From an uncultured Succinatimonas sp. (lineage in GTDB: Bacteria > Pseudomonadota > Gammaproteobacteria > Enterobacterales > Succinivibrionaceae): a stretch of DNA of 45,115 bases. The notes below the pieces were generated by a model. The model did no database searches, had not been told where the DNA came from, and saw only the letters and a list, made by a program, of their open reading frames with translations. The stretch's first letter is position 1, and the number at the start of each line of letters is the position of its first letter. Below are positions 24,311 to 32,870 of this stretch, one piece after another. The position numbers and the translations under genes were made by a program. The stretch is from the NCBI GenBank assembly GCA_900552905.1, contig USBR01000003.1, positions 1 through 45,115 on the forward strand, written 5' to 3'.

Positions 24311-24953
24311 TTGCCTTTAAAAACACTAAATCCTGCTTGTCATTACCTAAGGTAGCAATGACCGGCACTTTGGACAATTGCTCGATCATATAGAGATTGT
24401 CACGATGCATGAGGCTTGATTCATCATAGCGATTTAAAATCACGCCCTTAACGCAGATGCCGATAGTCTTTAAATAATTGATAGTTAAAACCGTATGATT
24501 GATGGTACCTAAACCGGCATCAGCGATAATGACTACGTTTAAGTTTAAAGCCTTGATAATATCGGTATACAGCAGATGCTGATCGCGCTCCCACACTACC
24601 GGGCAGATAATACCGCCTGCGCCTTCAACTAGGACATAATCATAAGAGCTTAAGGCTTTAAAATCGGCCTTGATTTTATCTAAGGAGGCAAAATTATTTT
24701 CAAGGCGGGCAGCTAGATGCGGCGATAACGGACGCTTATAGAGATAGCTTAGAAGCGACGGCGTTGTCTGCACAATATGACCATGCAGGCGTACATAACC
24801 GGCATCTGAACTTTCAATGCTGCAAGCGCCACTGACGGCGGCTTTATAATAAGCTAAATTGAGATGTTTAGAGGTTAAAGCGCGGGCTAGAGCTGCACTT
24901 ACATAGGTCTTACCGATATCAGTACCGGTACCCGTAATAAATAAAGCTTTCAT
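24282..24953 (-). CDS. bioD: Dethiobiotin synthetase
   Basis: ATP-dependent carboxylation and ring closure of 7,8-diaminopelargonate to dethiobiotin, the penultimate biotin step. 223 residues. P-loop GTGTDIGKTYVSA at 7-19, the substrate lysine in YYKAAVSG, VEGAGGIICPV and LNRYDE are the family's key pieces. The N terminus MKALFITGTGTDIGKT aligns with other BioD proteins, so the ATG is right although no ribosome site precedes it. Only 17 bases separate this ATG from the terminator-like hairpin behind bamC, leaving no room for a promoter. It overlaps bioA at its 3' end. No BirA-like operator was found, and bioB, bioC and bioF are not in the window. Confidence 0.95.
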   Translation of the reverse strand: MKALFITGTGTDIGKTYVSAALARALTSKHLNLAYYKAAVSGACSIESSDAGYVRLHGHIVQTTPSLLSYLYKRPLSPHLAARLENNFASLDKIKADFKALSSYDYVLVEGAGGIICPVVWERDQHLLYTDIIKALNLNVVIIADAGLGTINHTVLTINYLKTIGICVKGVILNRYDESSLMHRDNLYMIEQLSKVPVIATLGNDKQDLVFLKASAETYFEEC

Positions 24954-24964
24954 TTTTTAAGACT

Positions 24965-24990
24965 TGAAAAAAGGCGGGTTGCCCCGCCTT
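24965..24990 (-). terminator. Terminator of glnS-bamC, directly before bioD
   Basis: 8-bp GC-rich stem AAGGCGGG/CCCGCCTT (24971-24978 with 24983-24990) followed on the minus strand by TTTT. It begins 5 bases past the bamC stop and ends 17 bases before the bioD ATG. T-rich tails on both sides. Confidence 0.8.
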
Positions 24991-24994
24991 ATTT

Positions 24995-26176
24995 TTAATT
25001 AGTTAAACTTACAACCTCTAGTGAGGAGTAATTTTGATATTCCTTGATGAGGGCTTGTGAGAAGCCGCTGTAGATACGGCTGAGAGTCGACTGTGGCAGA
25101 GGCATATCGTCATCATCATAGAAGGTAATAATGCTCTTATCGCCATCGACACCGACGCGGACATAATACTCACCATCCTCTAAGGCAAAGGAATCTACGC
25201 CTCTTTCATGATAGAAATCAGCATCCTCTTCCTCAGTCTCTAACTTCAAATAGGCCTTATTGACACTGTCCTCAAGCACTACCCACTCATAACGCGGGAA
25301 GAGATCGCGAAGCATATTCATGGTGGTCTCATAAGAGCTATCGACAACGAAGCACGCATGACCATTCTTATCGGTATCTAAGATCACGCTGAGCTCCTCA
25401 GGACCTTGGACCTTAGCCTTATTCTGATCGTCAATCACATGGATGATGTGATTTGAAAAGCCCATGGCAAAACGCTGCAGCTCAATTGGATCTAATAAAT
25501 CCGACATCAGATAACCTGAGGAGAGCATGGTCATAGAGCCAATCATCTGAGTGGCGATACCTAAGGAATCATCATAATTACGACCGATACGCAGTCTGTA
25601 GATCTGACGATAGCGCGGGGCACCGGCGGCTAAATCAGCAGGACTATAGGGCTGACCGAACTCATTGAAATCGCGCGCGGCCGTAGTGAGTTCATAATTA
25701 TCCGCACTTTCCTCGCCGACCTTGATATCTAAACTCTTTAAGACGCGGCCTAAGAGATTCCAGGCATCTTGCTCAGAGTAAATACCATGCGAACCGTTCT
25801 TATCAAACCATAAGATAGCCTCACCTGCAGACCATTGTGTATGCAGGCCGCTTTCAGAACGATAAGGAGCACGCGGGGCACGGATATCCATCTCCTCACC
25901 TATAGGACCTTTGACTGCATTGACAGGCATAGGCGGCACGGTGAGATCCTTATTGATAGGAGGATTAGCTAAGGGATCCGGAACTACAACCGGATCGACC
26001 TTTTGTTTGATATCAGTATGCTGATAATAACCGGTAGGCTCACGACCACTTTCATCAAGTTCACCAGTATAGCGCTGATAATAATCCTTAACGGTGGTGC
26101 AACCGCCTAACATGCTCATCGAGGTAGTAATAGCTACCGCTAAAGCTGTCAGTTGCGAAAATCTTTGTAAATTCAA
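24995..26176 (-). CDS. bamC: BAM complex lipoprotein BamC (NlpB)
   Basis: 393-residue outer-membrane lipoprotein of the beta-barrel assembly machine. The signal peptide ends in the lipobox LGGC (lipid-bearing C26). A Pro-rich linker (60-90) precedes MDIRAPRAPY, which matches the LDIRPP stretch of E. coli BamC that contacts BamD; the C-terminal domain has GEYYVRVGVDGDKSIITFYD and LPQSTLSRIYSGFSQAL, parallel to GDYKLQVGDLDNRSSLQF and LTQSQNDALVAVFQ. It is about 50 residues longer than E. coli BamC, partly by an acidic insert near 330-345 (EEEDAD). Third gene of a glnS-unknown-bamC run, 30 bases after the unknown gene. E. coli has dapA next to bamC; that is not the case here. Confidence 0.88.
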   Translation of the reverse strand: MNLQRFSQLTALAVAITTSMSMLGGCTTVKDYYQRYTGELDESGREPTGYYQHTDIKQKVDPVVVPDPLANPPINKDLTVPPMPVNAVKGPIGEEMDIRAPRAPYRSESGLHTQWSAGEAILWFDKNGSHGIYSEQDAWNLLGRVLKSLDIKVGEESADNYELTTAARDFNEFGQPYSPADLAAGAPRYRQIYRLRIGRNYDDSLGIATQMIGSMTMLSSGYLMSDLLDPIELQRFAMGFSNHIIHVIDDQNKAKVQGPEELSVILDTDKNGHACFVVDSSYETTMNMLRDLFPRYEWVVLEDSVNKAYLKLETEEEDADFYHERGVDSFALEDGEYYVRVGVDGDKSIITFYDDDDMPLPQSTLSRIYSGFSQALIKEYQNYSSLEVVSLTN

Positions 26177-26206
26177 GATTGTCTCCTTATCTGAGAGTTT
26201 TACTCT

Positions 26207-26671
26207 CTAATCCTGACCGTCGTTGATTAAAAGAGGCTTGCGCAGATAATTAAATAAATTATTGCTGACCATATTTAAAACCTCTTTAATAGAGCTTAAC
26301 TCTGGATCATACTGATTGATATATGCAGGCTCAGTGTTAGGCTCATAATAGCAAACAGATGAGAATACTGCGTCAACATCGGTATCAGAGAGAGTTAAAG
26401 AGCAACGGAAATCAATCATACGCTCGACACCGGCCTGAATTAACAGCGGATCGCGCATTACCTTGCGGAAATTGATGACCCCCATAGATCTATCTTCTAA
26501 GAAGATCTTATCGGGATGTACACCGGATTTAACCCAATGCTCAGCCTTATCATAAGCACGCTCTAATTGAGTATCAGAGTGTAAGGTAAAAGCCACCTCA
26601 TAATCAGAGCCAGGAGGCGGGGCTAAGTTTTCGTCTTTTTTAGCGACTTCATCGTTTTCAATATCGGACAT
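26207..26671 (-). CDS. Conserved-looking protein of unknown function
   Basis: 154 residues, soluble, acidic, no signal peptide. After a disordered start (1-22) it reads as one alpha/beta domain: VAFTLHSDTQLERAYDKAEHWV, a strand pair KIFLEDRSMGVINF, RMIDFRCSLTLSDTDVDAVF, and a final helix (NMVSNNLFNYLRK). The order (helix with Trp, strand D-x-x-x-G-V-I, then a strand reporting on its own biosynthesis-like edge) faintly recalls DUF4468/TBP-like domains, but I do not claim the family. It lies 15 bases after glnS and 30 before bamC, so it is co-transcribed with both. Function unknown. Confidence 0.7.
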   Translation of the reverse strand: MSDIENDEVAKKDENLAPPPGSDYEVAFTLHSDTQLERAYDKAEHWVKSGVHPDKIFLEDRSMGVINFRKVMRDPLLIQAGVERMIDFRCSLTLSDTDVDAVFSSVCYYEPNTEPAYINQYDPELSSIKEVLNMVSNNLFNYLRKPLLINDGQD

Positions 26672-26686
26672 GCTTTGCTCCTTAAG

Positions 26687-28372
26687 CTAAACAGTGGCTT
26701 TATTGGTATCGCGCAGAGCTACGGTCAGATTGAAGACCGGCTGTTGCGGTTGCGAGTGACGGCTATCTACACAGAAATAACCCTCGCGCTCAAACTGGAA
26801 GCACTCTGAAACCTTTGCATCCTTAAGCGATGCTTCTAAGGCTGCATCAGAGATAATCTGGCAAGAATCAGGATTTACTGTAGCTAAGAAATCCTCAGAG
26901 GCTGCCGGATTCGGTACATTAAAGAGATTAGAGTACAGATTGACCTGAGCTCTCAGGCAGTCATTGGCATTGACAAAGTGAATGACGCCCTTAGGCTTGT
27001 GACCTTCAACATTAGCACCGACAGAATTAGGAATAGCGACAGCGTGGACTAAAACTACATTGCCGTTCTCATCCTTCTCACAGCTTACAGCCTTGATGAT
27101 ATAGGCATAACGCAGACGGACCTCATGCTCAAGCTTTAGGCGCTTGTACTGCTTATTAGCTGACTCTCTAAAGTCGGCAGCGTCGATATAGAGCTCCTTG
27201 CCAAAGGATACAGTACGCGTACCTAACTCAGGCTTATCGGGATGATTGGGTACTTCAAAGGAAGTAGCAGTTACGCCCTCTTCGCCAAAATTATCGATGA
27301 CAAGCTTTAAAGGGTGTAAGACGGCCATAGCACGCTTAGCATTAGCATTGAGATCGTCACGGATGCAGGACTCTAAAGCGCTCATCTGTACGACATTATC
27401 TTGCTTAGTCACACCGATACGGCGGCAGAACTCACGGATAGCAGCTGGAGTATAACCACGACGGCGTAAACCTGAGATAGTGGTCAAACGCGGATCGTCC
27501 CAACCATCAACAAGGCCCTTCTCGACGAGTAAATTGAGCTTACGCTTAGAGGTAATGGAATACTCTAAGTTTAAACGGCTCATCTCATACTGATGCGGGC
27601 GATGCTCATGATCGATGGAGATATTGTCTAAAACCCAATCGTAAAGACGGCGATTGTCCTGGAACTCTAAGGTGCAGATAGAGTGAGTAATCCCCTCTAA
27701 AGCGTCAGAGATGCAGTGGGTGAAATCATACATAGGGTAGATGCACCACTTATCACCGGTGAGCTCATGAGTGGCAAAACGGACACGATAGATGACCGGA
27801 TCGCGCATGCAGATAAATGGCGAGGCCATATCGATCTTAGCACGCAGACAAGCCTTACCCTCTTCAAAACCACCTGCACGCATCTTCTCAAAGAGTGCAC
27901 GGTTTTCCTCAACACTGCGATTGCGATACGGGCTCTCGCGGCCTGGGGAGGTCAGAGTACCGCGGTATTCGCGGATCTCATCTGGGGATAATTCATCAAC
28001 ATAGGCTAAGCCCTTATCGATAAGCTCTAAAGCAAAAGCATAGAGCTTGTCAAAATAATCAGAAGAATGACAAATGCTCTTCCACTTAAAGCCTAACCAC
28101 TGCACATCGCGCTCAATGGCATTGATATATTCCATATCCTCTTTGACAGGATTGGTGTCATCAAAGCGCAAATTGCAAGTTCCCTCATAATCGCGAGCTA
28201 AACCGAAATTTAAGCATATGGACTTAGCGTGACCTATATGCAAATAACCGTTAGGCTCCGGCGGGAATCTAGTTGCTACATGGTCAGTACGACCCTCTTT
28301 TAAATCTTCATCAATAATATCGGTGATGAAATTACGCGGAATTTTTTCTGCGGCGACAGCCTTGTCACTCAT
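26687..28372 (-). CDS. glnS: Glutaminyl-tRNA synthetase
   Basis: Class I synthetase charging tRNA(Gln). With the ATG ending at 28372 it has 561 residues; GGAG 6 bases upstream supports this over a TTG at 28390 that would place the ribosome site inside the gene. HIGH motif in [20 protein letters not shown] counterpart in [10 protein letters not shown], and the FDDTNP pocket and [12 protein letters not shown] are GlnRS-specific and exclude GluRS. The C-terminal anticodon-binding barrels are complete. First gene of the glnS-unknown-bamC operon, with a good promoter at 28413-28441, divergent from maoP. Confidence 0.97.
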   Translation of the reverse strand: MSDKAVAAEKIPRNFITDIIDEDLKEGRTDHVATRFPPEPNGYLHIGHAKSICLNFGLARDYEGTCNLRFDDTNPVKEDMEYINAIERDVQWLGFKWKSICHSSDYFDKLYAFALELIDKGLAYVDELSPDEIREYRGTLTSPGRESPYRNRSVEENRALFEKMRAGGFEEGKACLRAKIDMASPFICMRDPVIYRVRFATHELTGDKWCIYPMYDFTHCISDALEGITHSICTLEFQDNRRLYDWVLDNISIDHEHRPHQYEMSRLNLEYSITSKRKLNLLVEKGLVDGWDDPRLTTISGLRRRGYTPAAIREFCRRIGVTKQDNVVQMSALESCIRDDLNANAKRAMAVLHPLKLVIDNFGEEGVTATSFEVPNHPDKPELGTRTVSFGKELYIDAADFRESANKQYKRLKLEHEVRLRYAYIIKAVSCEKDENGNVVLVHAVAIPNSVGANVEGHKPKGVIHFVNANDCLRAQVNLYSNLFNVPNPAASEDFLATVNPDSCQIISDAALEASLKDAKVSECFQFEREGYFCVDSRHSQPQQPVFNLTVALRDTNKATV

Positions 28373-28412
28373 CATTGACTCCGTAAGCAAAATGGAATTT
28401 TATAATTTAATA

Positions 28413-28441
28413 ATGATAACAAACCCCGGCCTTACACTCAA
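28413..28441 (-). promoter_or_regulatory. Promoter of glnS operon
   Basis: Minus strand: TTGAGT (28436-28441), 17-bp spacer, TATCAT (28413-28418); about 40 bases before the glnS ATG. The rest of the 250-base gap to maoP is very AT-rich with no other clear element. Confidence 0.55.
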
Positions 28442-28624
28442 TTTTTTCTTATTTTTATCAGAATAAATATTTTTATTATCAATAACTTAATTAAAATAAT
28501 TTTATTTAACATAATATCTTTTTTTACACAAAATCAATATACAGACGCAAAACTTAAAAAAAATGCTAAAATATGACGTTAAAATAAGGGCTGATACCTA
28601 TTTACAATTTGAGGTTAATACACC

Positions 28625-28972
28625 ATGAGCTTTGAGTCTGAAAAGCCGTTTAATGATTTCCAGCACTTCGCCCGCGGCATCCGTCGTAGCGGCGACTTCA
28701 CCATCAGAGAGTCTGAGATTTTAGAGAAATGCGGATCTGCAATGATGGACCTTTACAATGGCGTCCGTGAACCTGCAGATGAGGCCGAGAAGGTGTTCGT
28801 AGAGCAGATTAAGTCTGATGAAGTTATCACCGATCAGAAGACTAAGATCTTCAAAAAGTACTTAACTGTGATTAAGCCGCGTCACCTCCACAGATTATGC
28901 TCAGTTGGCAATGACGAGGAATTATCCTCTCAGGGCTATTCTAGCTCCTCCGATGAGAGCAGCCTCGATTAG
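28625..28972 (+). CDS. maoP: MaoP (YifE, DUF413) macrodomain Ori protein
   Basis: 115 residues. The DUF413 core FARGIRRSGDFTIRESEILEKCG, shown in parts as FARGIRRSGDFTI and ESEILEKCG, then VREPADEAEKVFVEQI and KYLTVIKPRHLHRL line up with E. coli MaoP (YPRGFSRHGDFTIKEAQLL, KREPVTEEEKLFV, KYMTRIKRPKRFH), a protein needed with the maoS site to organise the Ori macrodomain. It ends in a Ser/Asp-rich tail like the E. coli protein. DUF413 is typical of gammaproteobacteria. Single-gene unit divergent from glnS. No ribosome site better than GAGG at about 28611 is visible. Whether it acts on a maoS-like site here cannot be told. Confidence 0.88.
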   Translation: MSFESEKPFNDFQHFARGIRRSGDFTIRESEILEKCGSAMMDLYNGVREPADEAEKVFVEQIKSDEVITDQKTKIFKKYLTVIKPRHLHRLCSVGNDEELSSQGYSSSSDESSLD

Positions 28973-28991
28973 AGGACAGATGCTTAAACTT

Positions 28992-29020
28992 AAGGCCGCA
29001 ATTGCGGCCTTTATTGTTTT
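28992..29020 (+). terminator. Terminator of maoP
   Basis: Perfect 20-bp palindrome with arms AAGGCCGCAA/TTGCGGCCTT (28992-29001, 29002-29011) followed by TATTGTTTTT. The T-run reaches the stop codon of the convergent azlD gene. Confidence 0.8.
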
Positions 29021-29322
29021 TAGAATATGAGTAAAAGATAAACGGCAATCACCGTCGCCACTACCGTCACACTCAAAGGGGCTTTAAATAAAGAACATAA
29101 AATCGCAATTCCAGTACCGGCATAAGCTACATAAGCGTTATTTTCAATACACATAAAAATACCGGGAAAGACTAAAGCTGTGATCGCAGTATACGGGATT
29201 AGATCTAAAAAGCGCTGGAAAAAAGCGTTGAGCTTTAGCTTGGAAAAATACACTGCCGGCAGTGCACGTACCGGATAGGTGACCAAAAAGGCGATTAAAA
29301 TCACCAATAAATAATTATCCAT
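29020..29322 (-). CDS. azlD: AzlD-family branched-chain amino acid exporter subunit
   Basis: 100-residue inner-membrane protein with three to four hydrophobic segments and the family's VTYPVRALPAVYF near the N terminus and LIPYTAITALVFPGI in the middle. AzlD works with AzlC in exporting branched-chain amino acids or analogues. Its ATG shares one base with the azlC stop (TGATG), so the two are translationally coupled. The stop codon touches the T-run of the maoP terminator. Confidence 0.88.
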   Translation of the reverse strand: MDNYLLVILIAFLVTYPVRALPAVYFSKLKLNAFFQRFLDLIPYTAITALVFPGIFMCIENNAYVAYAGTGIAILCSLFKAPLSVTVVATVIAVYLLLIF

Positions 29323-30047
29323 CAGACGCCCTCCTGTAGCTTTTTAGAATCCTTGGACGCTTTGCCATCCTTTTTCTTAATTAAAAGCGCTCCTAAAACG
29401 GCCATCACCACAGTAGAGATGACAATAGCCTGACTTTCGGCCATAACTTTATAGAGAAAGGTATTTAAAACGGCTGTACCGATAATTAAGATGGCCATTC
29501 TAAAATCGCTCTTACCTGCTGGCACTAAGATGGCAATAAAAAGCGCAAAGAGCGCAATACCTAAAGCCTGTGTGAGCTCATAAGGTAAAAATGAACTTGC
29601 AAGTACACCTAAGGCTGCACCTGCAACCCATGCAGCCCACGATGAGCAAAAGAGGCCTAAAAAATACGGGACGCCGATTACCTCTTTCTCTGAAGTAGTA
29701 AAGAGCGCAAAGGTCTCATCGGTGACTAAATGCGCAAAGAGCAATCTCTTGATGGTAGATAGCTTAGTGAAGAGATTAAAGACACAGGTGCTCATGATGA
29801 AATATCTAAAATTCATCAAAAATAAGGCGAACATAAAGACGGGAATAGCCGCATGACTGCTTGCCATACTCACAACTAAAAACTGTCCTGAGCCTGAATA
29901 GGTGGTCAGCGACATTAAGATAATTTCTAAAGGGCTAAAACCGGATTGACCGGCATAGACGGCATAAGCTATACCTACCGGAATATATCCAAGCGCAATG
30001 GGAATAGCGCGCTTACTGCCTAAACAAAACAATTCTGACTTAGTCAC
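29322..30047 (-). CDS. azlC: AzlC-family branched-chain amino acid exporter
   Basis: 241-residue inner-membrane protein of the AzlC (LIV-E) family, exporting branched-chain amino acids with AzlD. IALGYIPVGIAYAVYA and the motif LTTYSGSGQFLVV, then FLMNFRYFIMS and HLVTDETFAL are family hallmarks; about six to seven spans. The C terminus is a charged tail (KKKDGKASKDSKKLQ). The start is GTG with AGG 8 bases upstream. Two-gene operon with azlD, divergent from lysC. Confidence 0.92.
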   Translation of the reverse strand: MTKSELFCLGSKRAIPIALGYIPVGIAYAVYAGQSGFSPLEIILMSLTTYSGSGQFLVVSMASSHAAIPVFMFALFLMNFRYFIMSTCVFNLFTKLSTIKRLLFAHLVTDETFALFTTSEKEVIGVPYFLGLFCSSWAAWVAGAALGVLASSFLPYELTQALGIALFALFIAILVPAGKSDFRMAILIIGTAVLNTFLYKVMAESQAIVISTVVMAVLGALLIKKKDGKASKDSKKLQEGV

Positions 30048-30133
30048 GATTTCGACCTAAAAAGTGAAAATAAAGCTATACAATTCCATAGGGTGGAAAT
30101 TATGCACCATTTTGGTTAAATTGTATATTGTTA

Positions 30134-30162
30134 TTGCACAAGGGTTTAGCTACATCTATATT
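30134..30162 (+). promoter_or_regulatory. Promoter of lysC
   Basis: TTGCAC (30134-30139), 17-bp spacer, TATATT (30157-30162). The transcript would start near 30169, leaving about 42 bases of leader, too short for a lysine riboswitch. Confidence 0.6.
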
Positions 30163-30210
30163 CAACTAATACCTTAATTATTTTGTTTTACTTATTTAAG
30201 CTTCTTATTT

Positions 30211-31566
30211 ATGGAAAATTTGGATATCTCAAAATTTGGTGGCACTTCTGTTAAAGACTTTGAGTCCATGCTTTCAAGCTACAAAGTAGTAGTTGCCAAC
30301 CCCAATACTCGTGTAGTAGTCATCAGCGCCTGCTCTGGTGTTACTAATATTTTAGTTGAGTTAGCCTCCGGTGCTTGCTCAGCTCAGAAGACCGAGGAGC
30401 TCATAGCTAAGCTTCGTTCCATTCATACTGAAATTATCGAGAAGCTTGATAATCAGGACGATCTGAAGGCCAATTTAGAGGCTCACTTAAAGGAGATCTA
30501 CGATTTAACTCAGGAAGCCAATATGGGCCGTTCTGACGAACTTACCGATCGTATCGTCTCTCACGGTGAGTTGATGTCTACCTATATCTTCACCGCTTTA
30601 TTCAACTTCATGGGCACTAAGGCTCAGTGGTTTGATATTCGCAATATCATGCGCACCGATTCTAACTTCGGTTGTGCCGCCCCCTTAGTTGAGGTTCTCA
30701 AAGCTCAGTGTCAGGAAAAGCTCCTGCCTTTATATGCAGACGGTGAGAGCATTGTCATCACTCAGGGCTTTATCGGCGCTAACTCTGAAGGCCAGACCAC
30801 CACCTTAGGTCGTGGCGGTTCCGATTATTCTGCCGCCCTCTTAGGTGAGGCCCTCAATGCCGCTACCATCTCCATTTGGACTGATGTTCCGGGTGTTTAT
30901 ACTACCGATCCGCGTTTAGTCCCGCATGCTAAGCCCATTAGCGAGCTGACCTATTTAGAGGCCGCCGAGATGGCTACCTTTGGCGCTAAGATCCTCCACC
31001 CGAGCACCTTAGTTCCGGCTGTACGTCGTGGCATTCCGGTTTATGTTGGTTCTTCCCGTGAGCCTGAAAAGGGCGGTACTTGGGTTAGACCTAAGACTGA
31101 GTCCCACCCCGCTTTCCGTGCTGTAGCTTTACGTAAAAATCAGACCCTGATCGTTTTAGCCTCCCCGAAGATGGTCGGTGCTTCAGGCTTCTTAGCCTCA
31201 GTCTTCTCTGTCTTTGCTAAATACAAGAAGTCAGTCGATCTCGTCTCTACATCCGAAGTGTCCATTGCTGTGACCTTAGATGCCGGTACTAATACCTCAG
31301 GTCAAAGCTCCATCTCCGAGAGCATGCTCGAGGAATTACGCCGCTTCTGCCATGTTAAGGTTGAGACTGGTTTATCCTTAGTTGCTATTATCGGTAATGA
31401 GATGTCCAATCTCCCGGGTATCACCACTCAGGCTTTTGACTCCATCAACCGTTATGCTGTACGTATGATCTGCTATGGCGCCTCTAACCACAACCTCTGC
31501 TTCCTCTTAAAGTCCGATGAGGCAGTCGCTGCCCTCGTTGAGATCCACAAGCATCTCTTAGAGTAG
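30211..31566 (+). CDS. lysC: Aspartokinase III
   Basis: Phosphorylates aspartate, the entry to lysine, threonine and methionine synthesis. 451 residues, monofunctional, like E. coli LysC (449). Kinase motifs SKFGGTSV (7-14), DELTDRIVSHGELMST, GFIGANSEGQTTTLGRGGSDYSA and TDVPGVYTTDPR; two C-terminal ACT segments follow, with SVDLVSTSEVSIAVTLD and MICYGASNHNLCFL matching the lysine-binding region of the E. coli enzyme, so lysine feedback is likely. No fused homoserine dehydrogenase. The ATG has no evident ribosome site. Single-gene unit between azlCD and the aldolase, with AspC in the same window supplying aspartate. Confidence 0.96.
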   Translation: MENLDISKFGGTSVKDFESMLSSYKVVVANPNTRVVVISACSGVTNILVELASGACSAQKTEELIAKLRSIHTEIIEKLDNQDDLKANLEAHLKEIYDLTQEANMGRSDELTDRIVSHGELMSTYIFTALFNFMGTKAQWFDIRNIMRTDSNFGCAAPLVEVLKAQCQEKLLPLYADGESIVITQGFIGANSEGQTTTLGRGGSDYSAALLGEALNAATISIWTDVPGVYTTDPRLVPHAKPISELTYLEAAEMATFGAKILHPSTLVPAVRRGIPVYVGSSREPEKGGTWVRPKTESHPAFRAVALRKNQTLIVLASPKMVGASGFLASVFSVFAKYKKSVDLVSTSEVSIAVTLDAGTNTSGQSSISESMLEELRRFCHVKVETGLSLVAIIGNEMSNLPGITTQAFDSINRYAVRMICYGASNHNLCFLLKSDEAVAALVEIHKHLLE

Positions 31567-31583
31567 GATTTATTCTTTAAGTT

Positions 31584-31610
31584 AAAGGCTACCGCAAGGT
31601 GGCCTTTTTT
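31584..31610 (+). terminator. Terminator of lysC
   Basis: Stem AGGCTACC/GGTGGCCT with one G-U pair and a GCAA loop (31586-31605), followed by six T. Confidence 0.8.
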
Positions 31611-31629
31611 GGCCCGCAAATTGTGGTCT

Positions 31630-31664
31630 TAAAATGAAAAAGGACGATCATATGATCGTCCTTT
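31630..31664 (-). terminator. Terminator of fba
   Basis: Perfect 13-bp inverted repeat without spacer (31639-31651, 31652-31664) followed on the minus strand by TTCATTTT. About 28 bases past the aldolase stop. Confidence 0.75.
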
Positions 31665-31692
31665 ATAGCTTTTACTAATTGAAACTAATCAA

Positions 31693-32775
31693 TTACAGAG
31701 AGTTAACGGAACCTAACTCCTCGAAGGCTTCCATTACACGCTTAACCATGCTCTCTTCAGACTTACGTAACCAGACGCGCGGATCGTAGTACTTCTTGTT
31801 AGGAGCATCGGCACCCTCAGGGTTGCCTAACTGGCCCTGTAAGTAAGCCTTATTGGCCTCGTAGTACTCACGGATACCGTTCCAAGCTGCCCACTGAGTA
31901 TCGGTGTCAATGTTCATCTTGATAACGCCATAAGAAACGGCCTCAGAGATTTCCTCGTGAGTAGAGCCTGAACCACCGTGGAAGACTAAGTTCAACGGCT
32001 TATTGGAGTCTAAGCCAAACTTCTTTGCAACATAAGCCTGAGAATCGCGGAGGATGGTCGGCTTTAACTTAACGTTGCCCGGCTTGTAAACACCGTGAAC
32101 ATTACCGAAGGAAGCGGCAATGGTGAAGTTCGGGGAGATCTTGATGAGCTGCTCATAAGCGTAAGCTACATCCTCAGGCTGGGTGTATAAAGCGGACTCG
32201 TCCTTATCGGAGTTATCAACACCGTCTTCCTCACCACCAGTTACGCCGAGCTCTAACTCTAAGGTCATACCGATCTTAGACATACGCTCTAAGTACTTGC
32301 AGCATAACTCAACGTTCTCTTTTAAGCCCTCAGCAGAGAGGTCGATCATGTGAGAGGAGAATAAAGGCTCACCGTGCTCAGCGAAATACTTCTCACCGGC
32401 GTCTAATAAGCCGTCAACCCACGGTAATAACTTCTTAGCGCAGTGGTCGGTGTGTAAAACAACCGGAACGCCCCAGTACTTAGCAACGTTACGTACGTGT
32501 AAAGCACCAGAAACAGCACCTAAAACAGCATTGCCCTGCGGCATGTCGAGCTTTAAGCCCTTAGAAGAGATGAAACCGGCACCACCGTTGGAGAACTGAA
32601 TGATAACGGCAGACTTAGCCTTCTGAGCTGCCTCTAAAACAGCGTTAACAGAGTTGGTACCAACGCAGTTAACAGCCGGTAAGGCATAACCGTTCTCACG
32701 GCATACAGCGAAGAGCTTCTGGAGGTTCTCACCGGTAACAACACCCGGCTCTACAACGTCTAAAATCTTGGTCAT
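31693..32775 (-). CDS. fbaA: Fructose-bisphosphate aldolase, class II
   Basis: Zinc-dependent aldolase joining or splitting fructose 1,6-bisphosphate in glycolysis and gluconeogenesis. 360 residues, as in E. coli FbaA (class IIA). Zinc and catalytic residues: VVLHTDHCAKKLLPW (the Asp and first His), LELELGVTGGEEDGVDN, FGNVHGVYKPGNV and FHGGSGSTHEEI. It follows pgk by 95 bases that contain a terminator-like hairpin, so it may be co-transcribed or have its own promoter. Codon use is biased as expected of a highly expressed gene. Confidence 0.98.
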   Translation of the reverse strand: MTKILDVVEPGVVTGENLQKLFAVCRENGYALPAVNCVGTNSVNAVLEAAQKAKSAVIIQFSNGGAGFISSKGLKLDMPQGNAVLGAVSGALHVRNVAKYWGVPVVLHTDHCAKKLLPWVDGLLDAGEKYFAEHGEPLFSSHMIDLSAEGLKENVELCCKYLERMSKIGMTLELELGVTGGEEDGVDNSDKDESALYTQPEDVAYAYEQLIKISPNFTIAASFGNVHGVYKPGNVKLKPTILRDSQAYVAKKFGLDSNKPLNLVFHGGSGSTHEEISEAVSYGVIKMNIDTDTQWAAWNGIREYYEANKAYLQGQLGNPEGADAPNKKYYDPRVWLRKSEESMVKRVMEAFEELGSVNSL

Positions 32776-32835
32776 TTAAAAATTTCCTTGATTAACTAAA
32801 TGATTATTTCTGCTGAATTTTTGCGTTTTTTTAAC

Positions 32836-32863
32836 GCGATAAAATGCCTGCTTGCGCAGGCAT
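32836..32863 (-). terminator. Terminator-like hairpin between pgk and fba
   Basis: Perfect 8-bp stem ATGCCTGC/GCAGGCAT, 4-base loop (32844-32863), followed on the minus strand by TTTATC; a second small GCGTT/AACGC hairpin follows at about 32823-32837. It starts 7 bases past the pgk stop. Confidence 0.65.
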
Positions 32864-32870
32864 CTTATAA

